From Chthoniobacter flavus Ellin428 (lineage in GTDB: Bacteria; Verrucomicrobiota; Verrucomicrobiia; Chthoniobacterales; Chthoniobacteraceae), in contig NZ_ABVL01000002.1 in the NCBI RefSeq assembly GCF_000173075.1, forward strand, positions 62,001 to 126,000: DNA of 64,000 bases. Direction: 5' to 3'. Each line of letters begins with the position of its first letter. Position 1 is the stretch's first letter. The notes below the pieces were generated by a model. That model was given only the letters and a program-made list of their open reading frames with translations. It had not been told where the DNA came from and did not search any database. The translations under genes and the position numbers were made by a program. Below are positions 49,108-59,622 of this stretch, piece by piece.

Positions 49108-51337
49108 GTCTGCCATTCGGCTTCATCAACGGCGCCTTGCTCGCCGGCGCCTTCGCGCTGGCGATTCCGATCATCATTCATCTCTTTCACAAGAGCCGTT
49201 TCCAGATCGTCAAATGGGGCGCGATGCATTTGCTGGAAGCGGTCATCCGCACCAATCAGCGGCGCATCAAGATCGAGCAGATCATCCTCCTGATCATCCG
49301 CGCGGCGATTCCGCTGATCCTCGCGCTCTGCATGGCGCGGCCGGTGTGGAAAGGGGTCCGCAAGTTGATGGGCGAAACGCGCACCTCGACGATCATCCTG
49401 CTCGATAACAGCTACTCCATGGCCGCCAGTCGCGCGGGAACTTCGAACATCTCGCTGGCCAAGGACGAGGCCGAGCGGATTCTGAACGAGGTGCCGCGCG
49501 GTTCGGATGCGCAGGTTGTCTTGATGGGCGAGGGCGGCGCGCCGTTGCTCGATGAACCAACCTATGACCTGGCCCGGCTTACCCAATCACTGAAGCCCCT
49601 CGAAGCCACCTACGGCACGGCGACCGTGCCGGCGGGTCTGGACTTCGCGGCGAATGTCTTCGGGCAGATGCACGAGTCGACGCGCAATCTGATCGTCATG
49701 ACGGATTTTCAGCGGGTCAGCTTCGAGGCGACCGAAGACGCCGAAGTCGGACAAATGCTCGACCGTCTGCACAAGCTGACCATCCCGCCGGAAGTCACCT
49801 TTTTCGACGTGGGCACCGAGGTGAAAGACAACGTGGCCATCGAGTCGCTCGATTACTCGCGGCTCATGGTTGGCATCGGACAAAAAATCCAGATCCGCGC
49901 GAACCTGCGGAACTTCGGCGACGCACCGTATCAGGACCTGCGCGTGTATTTCAAAGCGGACGGAAAGGAGCGCTCGATGGCCCAGATCCGCCTCGGCCCG
50001 CACGAAAAAGGGCAGGTGCTTTTCACTCACGCCTTCGATACCGCCGGCTCGCACGTGGTCGAAATCGTCGCGGATGCCGATCCGCTCAAAGCGGACAACA
50101 GCTATCTGGCAAGTATTCCGGTGCGCGACAAAATCCCCGTGCTGCTGGTGAATGGCGACCCGAGCGCGGAACCGCTCAAAGGCGAGACCGATTTCGCCGA
50201 GATCGCGCTGCAGCCCTACAGCAGCACCGGCCGTGTGGCCTTGGCCGATCTCATTTCCACCAAAGTCATCCGCACAGAAAATCTCGATGCGAAGGATATC
50301 AACGCGTCCGCGGTGGTGATGCTGGCGAACGTGCGTCAGCTCGATGCGGGACAACTCAAGGCGCTGGAAGACTTCGTGCGCAATGGCGGCGGCCTGCTCA
50401 TCTTCCCGGGAAATCGCGTGGATGCTTCGTGGGCGAATGCCTCACTGTTCAAGGATGGCAAGGGCCTGCTACCGCTGGGCTATGGCGCGCTGGCCGGCGA
50501 TCTGAAAGAAGGTGCGCCTTCAGTGGGTATCGTCTCGCAGCGCTTCGACCATCCCGCGCTCGATCTCTTCAACGACCCGCGCAACGGGACCGTCTCGGAC
50601 GCGGCGATCAAGATGTGGTACCGCATGAAGGAACCGGCGAGCGCGAGTGCGAATGCACCGACGATCATCGCCCGATTGACCAGCGGTGATCCCTTCCTCG
50701 TGGAGAAGCAATTCGGCGAAGGCCGCGTCATCCAATGCGCGATCCCGTGCGACGCCGATTGGAGCAACCTACCGATGCGCCCGTTTTATCTGCCGATGAT
50801 GCAGCGCCTCTCGATCTACCTGGCTTCCACGGTTTTTCCACCGCGCAATCTCGAGGTGAGCAAGCCGCTCGTCGCCTTCCTGCCAGCCGGCGATGCCGGA
50901 AAGAAGGCGTCGCTCTCCCTGCCCGACGGCACGGCGCGCGAAGTACCGGTGGTCAAGAAAGGCGAGCGCGGTGTGATCGAGTACCCGAAGACGCAACAGC
51001 CCGGTCTCTACACGCTCACTTCGCCGAGCGGCACAGCCACCCATTTCGTGGTGACACCTCGCGACGCGAATCGGATTTGCAAAAGCTGAGCGACGCCGAG
51101 ATCGCGGATTTCGCGAAATCGCACGGCGTGTCGGTGGTCCACTCCGGCGCGGAATACAAGCAAATGGATCACTCCCGGCGTTTCGGCAGTGAGTTCTGGC
51201 GTTCGCTGCTCTGGTTGTTGCTGGCGCTGATTTTCGCCGAGCTTTTCCTCCAGCAGCGCTTCTCGCGGGTGCGCCGCGTGACGACCAATGAGGGCCTGCC
51301 AAAAGGTGTGCCGAGCAGGCAGGGAGTGCGCACATGA
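49104..51337 (+). CDS. BatA-like N-terminal-domain / vWA membrane protein, frameshifted near its end
   Basis: The first frame encodes about 661 residues. It has a BatA-type N-terminus with two membrane helices (residues 10-22 and 60-75; [20 protein letters not shown]), a vWA domain with MIDAS-like LLDNSYSM at about 98, and a long periplasmic part with [10 protein letters not shown] and a glutamine-amidotransferase-like fold. After VVTPRDA the frame ends at 51089. The expected continuation ([15 protein letters not shown]...) runs in another frame to a final transmembrane helix ([18 protein letters not shown]), stopping at 51337. One missing base near 51068 explains it. The joined stop overlaps the next start (ATGA). 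Confidence 0.8.
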
Positions 51338-54099
51338 GCCCGGAACACGTGCAGACATCGCTGCGTTTCGTCGGCGACTGGCCCTGGTATGTGGCCTTCG
51401 GTATCGCAATCCTGCTCGGCGCCGCGGCCTGGTTTCTCTACCGGCGCGAGATGCATGGGCGTTCGTGGTGGGTGCAATGGCTCCTGCCGCTGCTGCGCTC
51501 GCTGACCGTGCTGATGATCGTCGTCATGCTTTGCGGTCCAGTCCTGCATCACCGCAAAATCATCGGCCAGCTTTCCCGGTTGCTCCTCTTTGTCGATGGT
51601 TCGAAAAGCATGAGCCTCACCGATACCTCGATGAGCACCGGGCGGAAAATCCTTATCCTGCAGCGGCTCGGCCTGTGGCGTTCCGATGCGGTGAAGATGG
51701 ATCTGCCGCAGGCCGGCGAAGCGCTGGCCGAAGCCCAATCACTCGCGACGAAAGGCCACGACAGCGGCGCTACCAACGCCGATGCCTGGAAGGCGCTGAC
51801 TCACGATTTCGAAGCGAAGATCGGCGTAGCGCGCGATGCCCTCACCCGGGCCGGTTTCGATGCCGAACGACTGGACGCTTTTGTCCGCGAACTCGGCGTC
51901 GCGTCGCGGGAGTTGGCCAGCCGGGAGCTGAAGCAACTCGACGATCGCAATCGCGCCGCCCAGGACCTCGGGCACCTGGGTGAAGCGGCCGCCCGCTGGC
52001 AGCGGGAAGTGAACGCGCGCTTCGATCAGAATTTGCAGGCGATTGCGCCGGGCGAGAATTCGCCGCTGAAAACCGCGCTGTCGAAATTCGATGGCCTGCA
52101 GCGCATTCACCGGCTGCAATCGCTCCTCCTTGAAGGCGAGAAGGAAAAGCTGCTCGGCAAGTTGAGCGAGAAGTTCGATGTCCGCTTGATCGAGATCCTC
52201 AATGCCGAGGCCAGGAATCTCTGGCAGCCGACGAGCCGCGATTCGACGCTGCCCACCAGCCTGCCGCAGCCCGAGGGCGAGATCACCAATCTCGCGACCG
52301 CGCTCAAGAACTCCGCGAGCGGCGACACGAAAGAGCAACAGCGCGGCGCCGTGGTGCTCTTCAGCGACGGCCAGCATAATGAAGGCGAGTCGCCCCTGGA
52401 AGTAGCCAAGATTCTCGCTGCTCGCGGCCTGCCGATCTACACCGTGGGCTTCGGCAGCGACATCCGCCCGCGCGATCTCGCCGTGGTGAAGATCGACGCG
52501 CCCGACGCGGTGTTTTTCGAGGACCGCGTCCAGGGACAGATCACGATCAAGGACGACCTGCCCGTGGGCCTTCCTTTCACCGTCACGGTGCGGGATGGGG
52601 ACAAGATCCTATGGCAGCAGCAGCTCGTTTCCGAAGGCAGCAACCTGCGCAAAATTCCATTCTCCGCGCCGCTCAGCGAAACCGTGCAGGAGCGATTGAA
52701 GAACAAATCGCCCGACATGCAGCTCACGTCGGTGCCGCTGGAGTTGAAGGCCAGCGTCTCGAATGTCGAGGGCGACAGCGAGCCGGGCAACAATACGATG
52801 AACCTGCGCGTGCGAGCGCTCACGCAGAAGCGGCGCATCTTGATTCTCGATGGACGTCCGCGCTGGGAGACACGTTACCTGCGCAATATGTTCGACCGCG
52901 ACGAGCAGTGGCAGGTGAATAGCGTGATCGCGGGCACCACTGCCGGCGATCCTGGCTTTCCTCGCGGGGAAAAGGACGGGCAATTTCCGAATGATCCCGC
53001 GGTCCTGCAGCCCTACGACCTGATCGTTTTTGGCGAAGTGCCGCGGGCGCTTTTCAAGGACGAGGAGCTGAAATGGATTCGCGATTTCGTCGCGAATCGC
53101 GGGGGCGCGCTGGTCTTCATCGATGGACCGCGCGGGCGGCTGAAAGAATACGCGGGCACCGCACTGGCGCCGCTGTTTCCCGTGGAGTGGAAGAATGCTC
53201 CAGCGCGCGAGCCGGGCATGAAGCTTTCGCTCAGCGAGCGGGCCGCGACGATGGCGCCATTCTCGCTGGCGCCGGAGAAATCGCAGAACGCTGAAGTATG
53301 GGCAAACCTGCATCCGCCGCACTGGCTGTCGAACGCCACGGCGCTGCCCGGCGCAGAGACGCTGGTCGAGGCGAGTGTCAGCGGCAAGAAAGTGCCGGCA
53401 GTAGTGATGCGATCTTTCGGCGCGGGCAAGGTGTTGTATCAGGCCTTCGATGACTCCTGGCGCTGGCGCTATGATGTCGCCGACGAGTATCACGTCCGCT
53501 ATTGGAACCAGATTGCCAATTACATGGCAGAATTGCCGTTCGCGGTGCGCGACAAACTCATCTCGCTGGATGCCGGCGCGTTGGTCTATCGGCCCGGCGA
53601 TTCGGCCGATCTGCGGGTGCGCTTGCGGGACGGGCAGGGGCGGCCGGTGACAAATGCCGCCGTGGATGCCGTGCTCTACCGCGATGGCCGGCGTGTGGCG
53701 ACGATTCGGCTTTCGCCCGAGGACAATGCCGGCGGCCTCTTGCGCGGACGCACCGCGGCGCTGGAGCCGGGCAGTTACGAGGTGGCGGTGGAGTCTCCGG
53801 CCATCGCCGAGCGCGATTCCAAAGCGCGGACGAGCTTCAAGGTCGAGCCGTTGGAGACCGGTGAATTGACCCAGCTGAACCTCAACGAAGAGCTGCTGCG
53901 GCAGATGTCGGCGTTGACCGGTGGCGAGTATTTGCGCGAGGAAAACATCGACCGGCTCGTGGACCTGCTGGCCCCGATGAGCCAGGGGCGGGTCGTCGAG
54001 AGCGACACCGTGCTCTGGCAGAGCTACTGGTGGTTCGTGCCCATCGTCCTACTGCTCACCGTGGAATGGATCATCCGCAAACGCGTGGGGATGCTGTGA
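51334..54099 (+). CDS. Large vWA / glutamine-amidotransferase-like membrane protein
   Basis: The 921-residue protein starts with two helices (about residues 22-39 and 53-70). A vWA domain follows with MIDAS residues in LLFVDGSKSMSLTD and, after an inserted coiled region, VVLFSDGQHNEGES. A class I glutamine-amidotransferase-like domain (about 510-720; RRILILDGRPRWETRYLRN; VVMRSFGAGKVLYQAFDDSW) lacks a visible catalytic triad, so it is probably structural. A final helix near 902-917 ends the protein. It overlaps both neighbours (ATGA at each end). It fits the BatA/BatB-like partner group of MoxR. Confidence 0.87.
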   Translation: MSPEHVQTSLRFVGDWPWYVAFGIAILLGAAAWFLYRREMHGRSWWVQWLLPLLRSLTVLMIVVMLCGPVLHHRKIIGQLSRLLLFVDGSKSMSLTDTSMSTGRKILILQRLGLWRSDAVKMDLPQAGEALAEAQSLATKGHDSGATNADAWKALTHDFEAKIGVARDALTRAGFDAERLDAFVRELGVASRELASRELKQLDDRNRAAQDLGHLGEAAARWQREVNARFDQNLQAIAPGENSPLKTALSKFDGLQRIHRLQSLLLEGEKEKLLGKLSEKFDVRLIEILNAEARNLWQPTSRDSTLPTSLPQPEGEITNLATALKNSASGDTKEQQRGAVVLFSDGQHNEGESPLEVAKILAARGLPIYTVGFGSDIRPRDLAVVKIDAPDAVFFEDRVQGQITIKDDLPVGLPFTVTVRDGDKILWQQQLVSEGSNLRKIPFSAPLSETVQERLKNKSPDMQLTSVPLELKASVSNVEGDSEPGNNTMNLRVRALTQKRRILILDGRPRWETRYLRNMFDRDEQWQVNSVIAGTTAGDPGFPRGEKDGQFPNDPAVLQPYDLIVFGEVPRALFKDEELKWIRDFVANRGGALVFIDGPRGRLKEYAGTALAPLFPVEWKNAPAREPGMKLSLSERAATMAPFSLAPEKSQNAEVWANLHPPHWLSNATALPGAETLVEASVSGKKVPAVVMRSFGAGKVLYQAFDDSWRWRYDVADEYHVRYWNQIANYMAELPFAVRDKLISLDAGALVYRPGDSADLRVRLRDGQGRPVTNAAVDAVLYRDGRRVATIRLSPEDNAGGLLRGRTAALEPGSYEVAVESPAIAERDSKARTSFKVEPLETGELTQLNLNEELLRQMSALTGGEYLREENIDRLVDLLAPMSQGRVVESDTVLWQSYWWFVPIVLLLTVEWIIRKRVGML

Positions 54100-54308
54100 T
54101 GGCGCAGGCTCCTGAAATCGACAAATCCGTCGAACTGGGTAGGCTTCGGCTTCCCATGGATTTGGCCGACAAATTAACAGGGCTAATAGTGGAGAACATT
54201 CGCTCCGCGCTTGCGACGTGCCCAGCCAACTTCGGCCCGACAAAGAATTCCGTTGGAGAAGAGTTAAACCATTGGGAACATCTACCGTTCCTCTTGCGCC
54301 ATGCCTGA
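54099..54308 (+). CDS. Small protein of unknown function coupled within the MoxR operon
   Basis: The 69-residue protein (MAQAPEIDKSVELGRLRLPM...) has no hydrophobic segment or known motif. Its ATG overlaps the upstream TGA (54097-54099), and its own TGA (54306-54308) overlaps the next ATG at 54301. Two overlapping junctions support a real gene. Base composition is lower in G+C than the neighbours. Confidence 0.5.
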   Translation: MAQAPEIDKSVELGRLRLPMDLADKLTGLIVENIRSALATCPANFGPTKNSVGEELNHWEHLPFLLRHA

Positions 54309-57300
54309 ACTACTGACCCCCGCCAGTACCAAGATTGACCCGCTCATTCTGCGGAAGCTGCAGGCCTTTGCCGACCGGCGCCGCAAACTCATCGTGCGCC
54401 GCGGCATCTATGCCGCCGTCGCCACGCTGCTCGTAGCCATGATGGTGGTGGCGGCGATCGATTACATTTTCGTCCTGCCGGATGCCTTGCGCTGGACGTT
54501 CAGCGGCGCCGCGTACCTGGCCATCATCATCGTCGAATGGCGCTCCTGCTGGCGGCTGCTTTTGAAAGCACCGGGGTCGCGGCAACTGGCCCGTCTTGTC
54601 GAGCACGCGGAACCGAAACTGCGCGAAGATCTGCTCTCCGCGGTGGAGCTCGGCGACGAGGGGCCGAACCAGGTTTTTGATTCCGAACAATTCCGCGCGC
54701 TGGTCCAGAGCGATGTGGCGGCCCGCGTGGAGAAGCTGGACATGGAGGAATTGCTCCCGGCCAAACTCCTGCGGCGCTATTCGATGATCGCCGCCGGCAT
54801 CGGTGTGGCCTGTCTCGTGGCGTTTACCCTCACCGGCTTCCAGTTCGGCACGTTGATGATGCGCGCGTTGCTGCCCATGGCTAATTTCGCCCGGGTCTCG
54901 AAGGTGAAGGTCAAGATCGTCGAGCCCTTCCCGGCGGAGATGCGCGTCGCTCAGGGCGATACCTTGCCGCTGATCATCGAGCTTTCCGGCCAATCGATGA
55001 ACAAGGCGACGCTGGAGACTTTTACCCCGAGCGGCGGCCGCGAAGTCGTGCCGATGACGCCGCTGGCCCGCGATCGCTTTTCCGCCACGATCCAGGTCGG
55101 CCGCGAAAATGTCTATTACCGCGTGCGGGCCGGCGATGCGCTGACTAAAAAGTATCTGCTCGAAGCGGTGGCCCGCCCGGCCGTGGTCGATTTCCAAAAG
55201 GCCTACACCTATCCCTCATACTCGAAGCTCGAGCCGAAGACGGTGACCGAGGAGAACGGCGACCTGTCTGCATTGGAGGGCTCGCAAGTCCTGCTCCGCC
55301 TGCACACCAACCAAAAGGTGAAGGACGCGGAATTGCGGATCGAACAGGGGAAGAAGAACACCGTCGTGCCGCTGGTCACGCAGGGCGATGCGCTGGTGGC
55401 GAAATTGCCGATCGATGCCTCGGGCATTTATCGCGTGCACCTCGTGGGCGCGGACAGTGGGTTCGAAAACAAATTCAGCCCCGAATACGAATTGCGCGCC
55501 GAGCCGGATCTCGTGCCGCAGGTCACGCTGGACCTGCCGAAGCAGGACCTCATCCTGCCCTCGAACGAAATCGTGGACGTGCAGGGTTCGGCCTCGGACG
55601 ACTTCGCTCTGGCGAAGGTGTCGCAGATGGTCAAGATCAACGACGGCAACTGGAAGGAAACGGTGCTTTCCAAGGAACCGGGTGCGAAGACCCAGGTGGA
55701 GCGCCGCTGGGATTTATTCGACCAGGGCGTGAAACCCGGCGACCTGGTGACGACGAAGCTGGTCGCTGTCGACTTGAAGGGCAACCGCGCCGAATCGCGT
55801 CCGCTGCAGGTCACGATCACCGCCGCCGGTTTTGAAACCAAGCGGTTGCAGGCGCTGAACGCCTACAAGCAATTGCTCGAGGTGATCAAGGCTGCGGAAA
55901 CAGCGTCGGCCGCGCTGGTCAAGCAGACCAATGATGCCCGGCAGCAGTTCGACCGCCTGGGCGAGGGTGATCCGCAGCGCAAGCAAGTGCTCATGCCGGT
56001 CTCGGCAAGCATCACCGATCTCCTGCAAAAAAATTCGGACGTGATGAAGCAACTGGCGACGGTCTTGCGCGACGCGACGCCGGGTCATGAAAGCGGCGAC
56101 CTGGCCTTCATCGGGCGCGCTCTCTCGCGGGAGCAGACTTATGGCGTCGAAAAGGCGCGAGGCCTGGTGGAGGTGCTTTCGGCCAACCCTGCGTTGCCCA
56201 CGGCGCACGATCTTCTTGGCGAAGCGCTGAACAGTATTGGCCGAACGGAGCAGATCCTGCGTCAGGCGACGGATAGTTGCCGGACGACGCTCAACGCGGA
56301 GGAGATCGATGTGCTCAACGAAAACCTTCAGGTGGTGGACGTCGAGCAGCAGCGTCTGCTGACGCTCGCGCACCAGAGCGGCACCAGCGCCGAAAAATGG
56401 GCGCCGGTGGCCAATCGATTGCGCGTGGTGCTGGCGGAATTACGCGGACTCGAGGAACTGTCGGGCGGCGCCGCGGATCATGGCATTCGGGCGGTGGCTG
56501 ATCGGATGCGCAATATCCAGAAGCTGATCAATAAGCGGCGCACCGCGCTGGAGACGGCGCTCGGCGGCCCGCTGGGCGCGGAATTGCTGGGGCCAACGAT
56601 GGAGCTCTCGCAGGCCGTCACGGACGTGAGCCATCAGGCGCTGGACATGGCGCGCGACATGCGCGGGCAGACGATGGCGATGCTGCGCGTGATGACCCGC
56701 GAAGTGGAGGCGACGCACAGCAGCTTCGAGCAACTGCGTGCGGAGAACGAACGATTGGTGCGCAACGATAAGCTGCCGGTAGAGGTCGCCAACGTGCTGC
56801 TCGATGGACGTTGGGCGGCGCATCTCGATGCCTGGAAGCTGCGTGGCGACATCGAGGAATGGCGGCCGGATGCGGACAGCTATTTTGTCAATGACATGCG
56901 GCTCACGACGCGGGTGCTCCAGGCGTTGCGCGATCGCGTGGCCGGGGAACGTTCGGAAAAGTGGGCGAAGGATTTGCACGATATCGAACTGAATTTCCGC
57001 GTGTTGGAATGCGGGCACTTGCTCACCGAACTCGTCGGGCAAGTGGAGCATCTGTCGACCGAGGAGCGCTGGGAGATTTACAATGCGAAGTCGCGGACAA
57101 CGAGCCCGCATGATTGGGCGTGGCTCAGCGAGCGTCTGCGGACGACGCCGGAGGAAGTTGGCCGGGCGCTGGATTTTCCCGAACGCCGCCCCCTCGGGCA
57201 GGCGGTGCAGAAGATCCTGTGGGATGCCCAGAACCAGGAGTTCACGCATCAGCTCCAGCGGGAGATGGACGATCGCTTCAACATCAGCCGCATGCCGGTG

Positions 57301-59622
57301 ACGGCGAAAGACCAGGCGGATCAATTGGCGGACTATTTGCGCCAGGCGCTCGATCTTCTCCGCGAGCCGATGGAGCAGTCGCGCGAGAGCCTCTCGAAGC
57401 TCACGCCGTCGCTGGCCCAGACGATGAAGCAACTCGCGAAGAAGACGGAAGAACTGCGGGACAAAACGTCGAACCAGGCGCAACAGGTGAGCGAGAAGCT
57501 GACGGATGAAGCGAAGGCCGATGCCCGCCAGGCGCTGGCCGATCAGCAGCGGTTGAATCAGCAGGTGGAGTCCCTCAAGGATGCGTTGCGCGCAGATGCG
57601 AACCAGCAGGACATTTTGAGCAAGGAAGGCCGCGAGCGGGCGCGCGATGCGGACGACGCCGTGGCCATGCTGCGCGAACCGCCACAGCGGGCGCAGGAAG
57701 ATCTCGAACTGGCCGCGAAGAGCGACAAATCGCAGACGCAGGAACAGGCACTCAATCAAGCGGTCGAGCAGCAGCAGAAGTTGACGCAGGCGCTGCAGCA
57801 GATGTCGGAGCATTACGCCGCGCTGGACGCGGGCAAGCCGGAGGACACCCGGCAGGCCATGCGCGCCACCGAGCAGGCCAATGGTGTCAAGGATCAGCTC
57901 GACCAGGATTACGCCAAGGCCGAGCAGATGGCGAAGCTGGCGCAATCCACGCCGGAGGAAATGCTCAAGCAACTCGAGAAGGCCTTGCCACAGAATCCGC
58001 AGATGCAGAAGGAACTGAGCGGGATTTCGCAGAATGCGTTGAAGGGTGCGGCCGAGCAGCTCAAGCAGGCCAGCGCGCAGGAAAATAACGTCGCGCAGAG
58101 CGTGCAGAAGATGGCCAAGGACGAACAGGCCCAGGCGGAAGCCGCGGCGCTGGTGGCGAAGCAGAATGCGGCGCAAGCACAAGCGCAGGCTCAGGCCAAT
58201 CCTGCGAACGCGCAGAGCAATCCGCCAAACAACGCGAACCCGGCGAATGCCCAGCAACCGAACGGGCAGCAGCAACAGGCCAACGCGCAATCGCCGCAGA
58301 ATGGACAGCAGGGGAATCCGCAGCAACAGGCGCAGCAGCCGGGGCAAGCCAATCCACAGAATCAGCAGCCGAATCAAAATAATGCCGCGCTGGCGCAGGA
58401 CGCGAAGGAGCAGACGCCGATTGGCAAAACGGCGGAGCAGGCGGCGGACGATGTGATGCGTGCTGGGCGCCACGAGATGCGACTGGAGAACAAAGTGGCC
58501 GGTGAGCAATTGGATCGGCTCGGAAAACAGATCGAAGCCAACGCCCAGCAGCAGGTGCCGAATGCCCAGCAGTCGTTGCAGAAGGCGCAGCAGGCCATGC
58601 AGGCTCAACCGGCGGTGAACGACGCCAATACCGGATTGCAGAAGTCGCTGCAGAAACTCAACGCGATGGCTAATCCCGCGCAGGCGGAAGCGGACGCCGC
58701 GGCCGAGGGCCAGCCCAATAAACCGGCTGCCGCACAGCAGGCCGATGCCGCTGGACAGCAAGCGCAGGCCGCTCAGATGCCGAATCAGGCGGCGCAGGCC
58801 GCGCCGCAAAGTGGCCAGCAGCAGGCGAATGCCCAGCAGGGGAATACCCCACAGGCCACGGGAAAACAGGCCCACATGGACCAGGCCAGCGGACAGGAGG
58901 CCATGCAGTCACAAACGGCGCAGACGGGGGCAAAGGGGCAACCGAAGGGTCCACAGGGGTCGGCCGCCGAAGCGCAGAATAGTCAGGCCGCTCAGAATGG
59001 CCAGACCCAGCAAGCTCCGCAGGAAGCCGAGCCCAACGCCATGACCGCGGCAACTCCGGCTTCACCGCAGGAACAAGTCTGGATGGCCCGCACCCTCGAC
59101 GCGCTCGATGCCGCGCTGCATGCGCATGCCGGTGACGAGGAGCAGGAGGGCAAAAACGGTGGCCAGCAGCAGCAGGCCGGGCAAAACAATCAGGGCGCAC
59201 AACAGGCGGCGAATCAGCAAGCACAGCAGCAACGTTCGCAAAACGCACAGCAAGCTTCCGCCGCCGGCGGGAAGCCTTCGCAGCAATCGAGCGCCGCGGC
59301 AAAAGCTCAGGCCGCGATGGCCCAGGCGGCCGCGAGTGCCGCGAAATCGGCGCGTTCGGAAACTGGATCGCCAAATCAATCCGGCGAGCCGCAGCAGGGT
59401 AGTTTGCAGGCCATGTCCAAAGGGGGGGCGCAAGCACAAGGCGCCAATGGCCCACACGGGACTTTGGGTGATGCGAAGCTCAAGGCGGGTGACTGGGGCA
59501 AGCTGCCGAAGCAGATGGCCGAGCAATTGACCCAGGGACAGCAGGAAGGCATCGCCGGTGAATATCGCAACCAGGTCGAAACCTACTATCGTGTGATCGC
59601 GGAGAAATCGAAGAAGCCTTAA
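54301..59622 (+). CDS. DUF4175-like membrane protein with a long Gln/Ala/Asn-rich C-terminus
   Basis: The 1773-residue protein has hydrophobic segments at about 36-57, 60-76 and 160-178, then Ig/beta-type sequence to about 510 (LPSNEIVDVQGSASDDFALAKV resembles DUF4175 proteins). A long coiled-coil region to about 1280 follows, and a roughly 420-residue low-complexity tail (58150-59400) of Gln, Ala, Asn, Pro and Gly. A short ordered C-terminus follows (AEQLTQGQQEGIAGEYRNQVETYYRVIAE). It is fully open without frameshift. Its neighbours suggest it works with the vWA proteins and MoxR in the envelope. Exact role unknown. Confidence 0.82.
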   Translation: MPELLTPASTKIDPLILRKLQAFADRRRKLIVRRGIYAAVATLLVAMMVVAAIDYIFVLPDALRWTFSGAAYLAIIIVEWRSCWRLLLKAPGSRQLARLVEHAEPKLREDLLSAVELGDEGPNQVFDSEQFRALVQSDVAARVEKLDMEELLPAKLLRRYSMIAAGIGVACLVAFTLTGFQFGTLMMRALLPMANFARVSKVKVKIVEPFPAEMRVAQGDTLPLIIELSGQSMNKATLETFTPSGGREVVPMTPLARDRFSATIQVGRENVYYRVRAGDALTKKYLLEAVARPAVVDFQKAYTYPSYSKLEPKTVTEENGDLSALEGSQVLLRLHTNQKVKDAELRIEQGKKNTVVPLVTQGDALVAKLPIDASGIYRVHLVGADSGFENKFSPEYELRAEPDLVPQVTLDLPKQDLILPSNEIVDVQGSASDDFALAKVSQMVKINDGNWKETVLSKEPGAKTQVERRWDLFDQGVKPGDLVTTKLVAVDLKGNRAESRPLQVTITAAGFETKRLQALNAYKQLLEVIKAAETASAALVKQTNDARQQFDRLGEGDPQRKQVLMPVSASITDLLQKNSDVMKQLATVLRDATPGHESGDLAFIGRALSREQTYGVEKARGLVEVLSANPALPTAHDLLGEALNSIGRTEQILRQATDSCRTTLNAEEIDVLNENLQVVDVEQQRLLTLAHQSGTSAEKWAPVANRLRVVLAELRGLEELSGGAADHGIRAVADRMRNIQKLINKRRTALETALGGPLGAELLGPTMELSQAVTDVSHQALDMARDMRGQTMAMLRVMTREVEATHSSFEQLRAENERLVRNDKLPVEVANVLLDGRWAAHLDAWKLRGDIEEWRPDADSYFVNDMRLTTRVLQALRDRVAGERSEKWAKDLHDIELNFRVLECGHLLTELVGQVEHLSTEERWEIYNAKSRTTSPHDWAWLSERLRTTPEEVGRALDFPERRPLGQAVQKILWDAQNQEFTHQLQREMDDRFNISRMPVTAKDQADQLADYLRQALDLLREPMEQSRESLSKLTPSLAQTMKQLAKKTEELRDKTSNQAQQVSEKLTDEAKADARQALADQQRLNQQVESLKDALRADANQQDILSKEGRERARDADDAVAMLREPPQRAQEDLELAAKSDKSQTQEQALNQAVEQQQKLTQALQQMSEHYAALDAGKPEDTRQAMRATEQANGVKDQLDQDYAKAEQMAKLAQSTPEEMLKQLEKALPQNPQMQKELSGISQNALKGAAEQLKQASAQENNVAQSVQKMAKDEQAQAEAAALVAKQNAAQAQAQAQANPANAQSNPPNNANPANAQQPNGQQQQANAQSPQNGQQGNPQQQAQQPGQANPQNQQPNQNNAALAQDAKEQTPIGKTAEQAADDVMRAGRHEMRLENKVAGEQLDRLGKQIEANAQQQVPNAQQSLQKAQQAMQAQPAVNDANTGLQKSLQKLNAMANPAQAEADAAAEGQPNKPAAAQQADAAGQQAQAAQMPNQAAQAAPQSGQQQANAQQGNTPQATGKQAHMDQASGQEAMQSQTAQTGAKGQPKGPQGSAAEAQNSQAAQNGQTQQAPQEAEPNAMTAATPASPQEQVWMARTLDALDAALHAHAGDEEQEGKNGGQQQQAGQNNQGAQQAANQQAQQQRSQNAQQASAAGGKPSQQSSAAAKAQAAMAQAAASAAKSARSETGSPNQSGEPQQGSLQAMSKGGAQAQGANGPHGTLGDAKLKAGDWGKLPKQMAEQLTQGQQEGIAGEYRNQVETYYRVIAEKSKKP

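Noticed and set aside
56440-58875. An 811-codon Leu/Arg-rich frame antisense to the Gln-rich gene
   Set aside because: It is the direct antisense of CAG-rich repeats, which read as Leu codons on the other strand.
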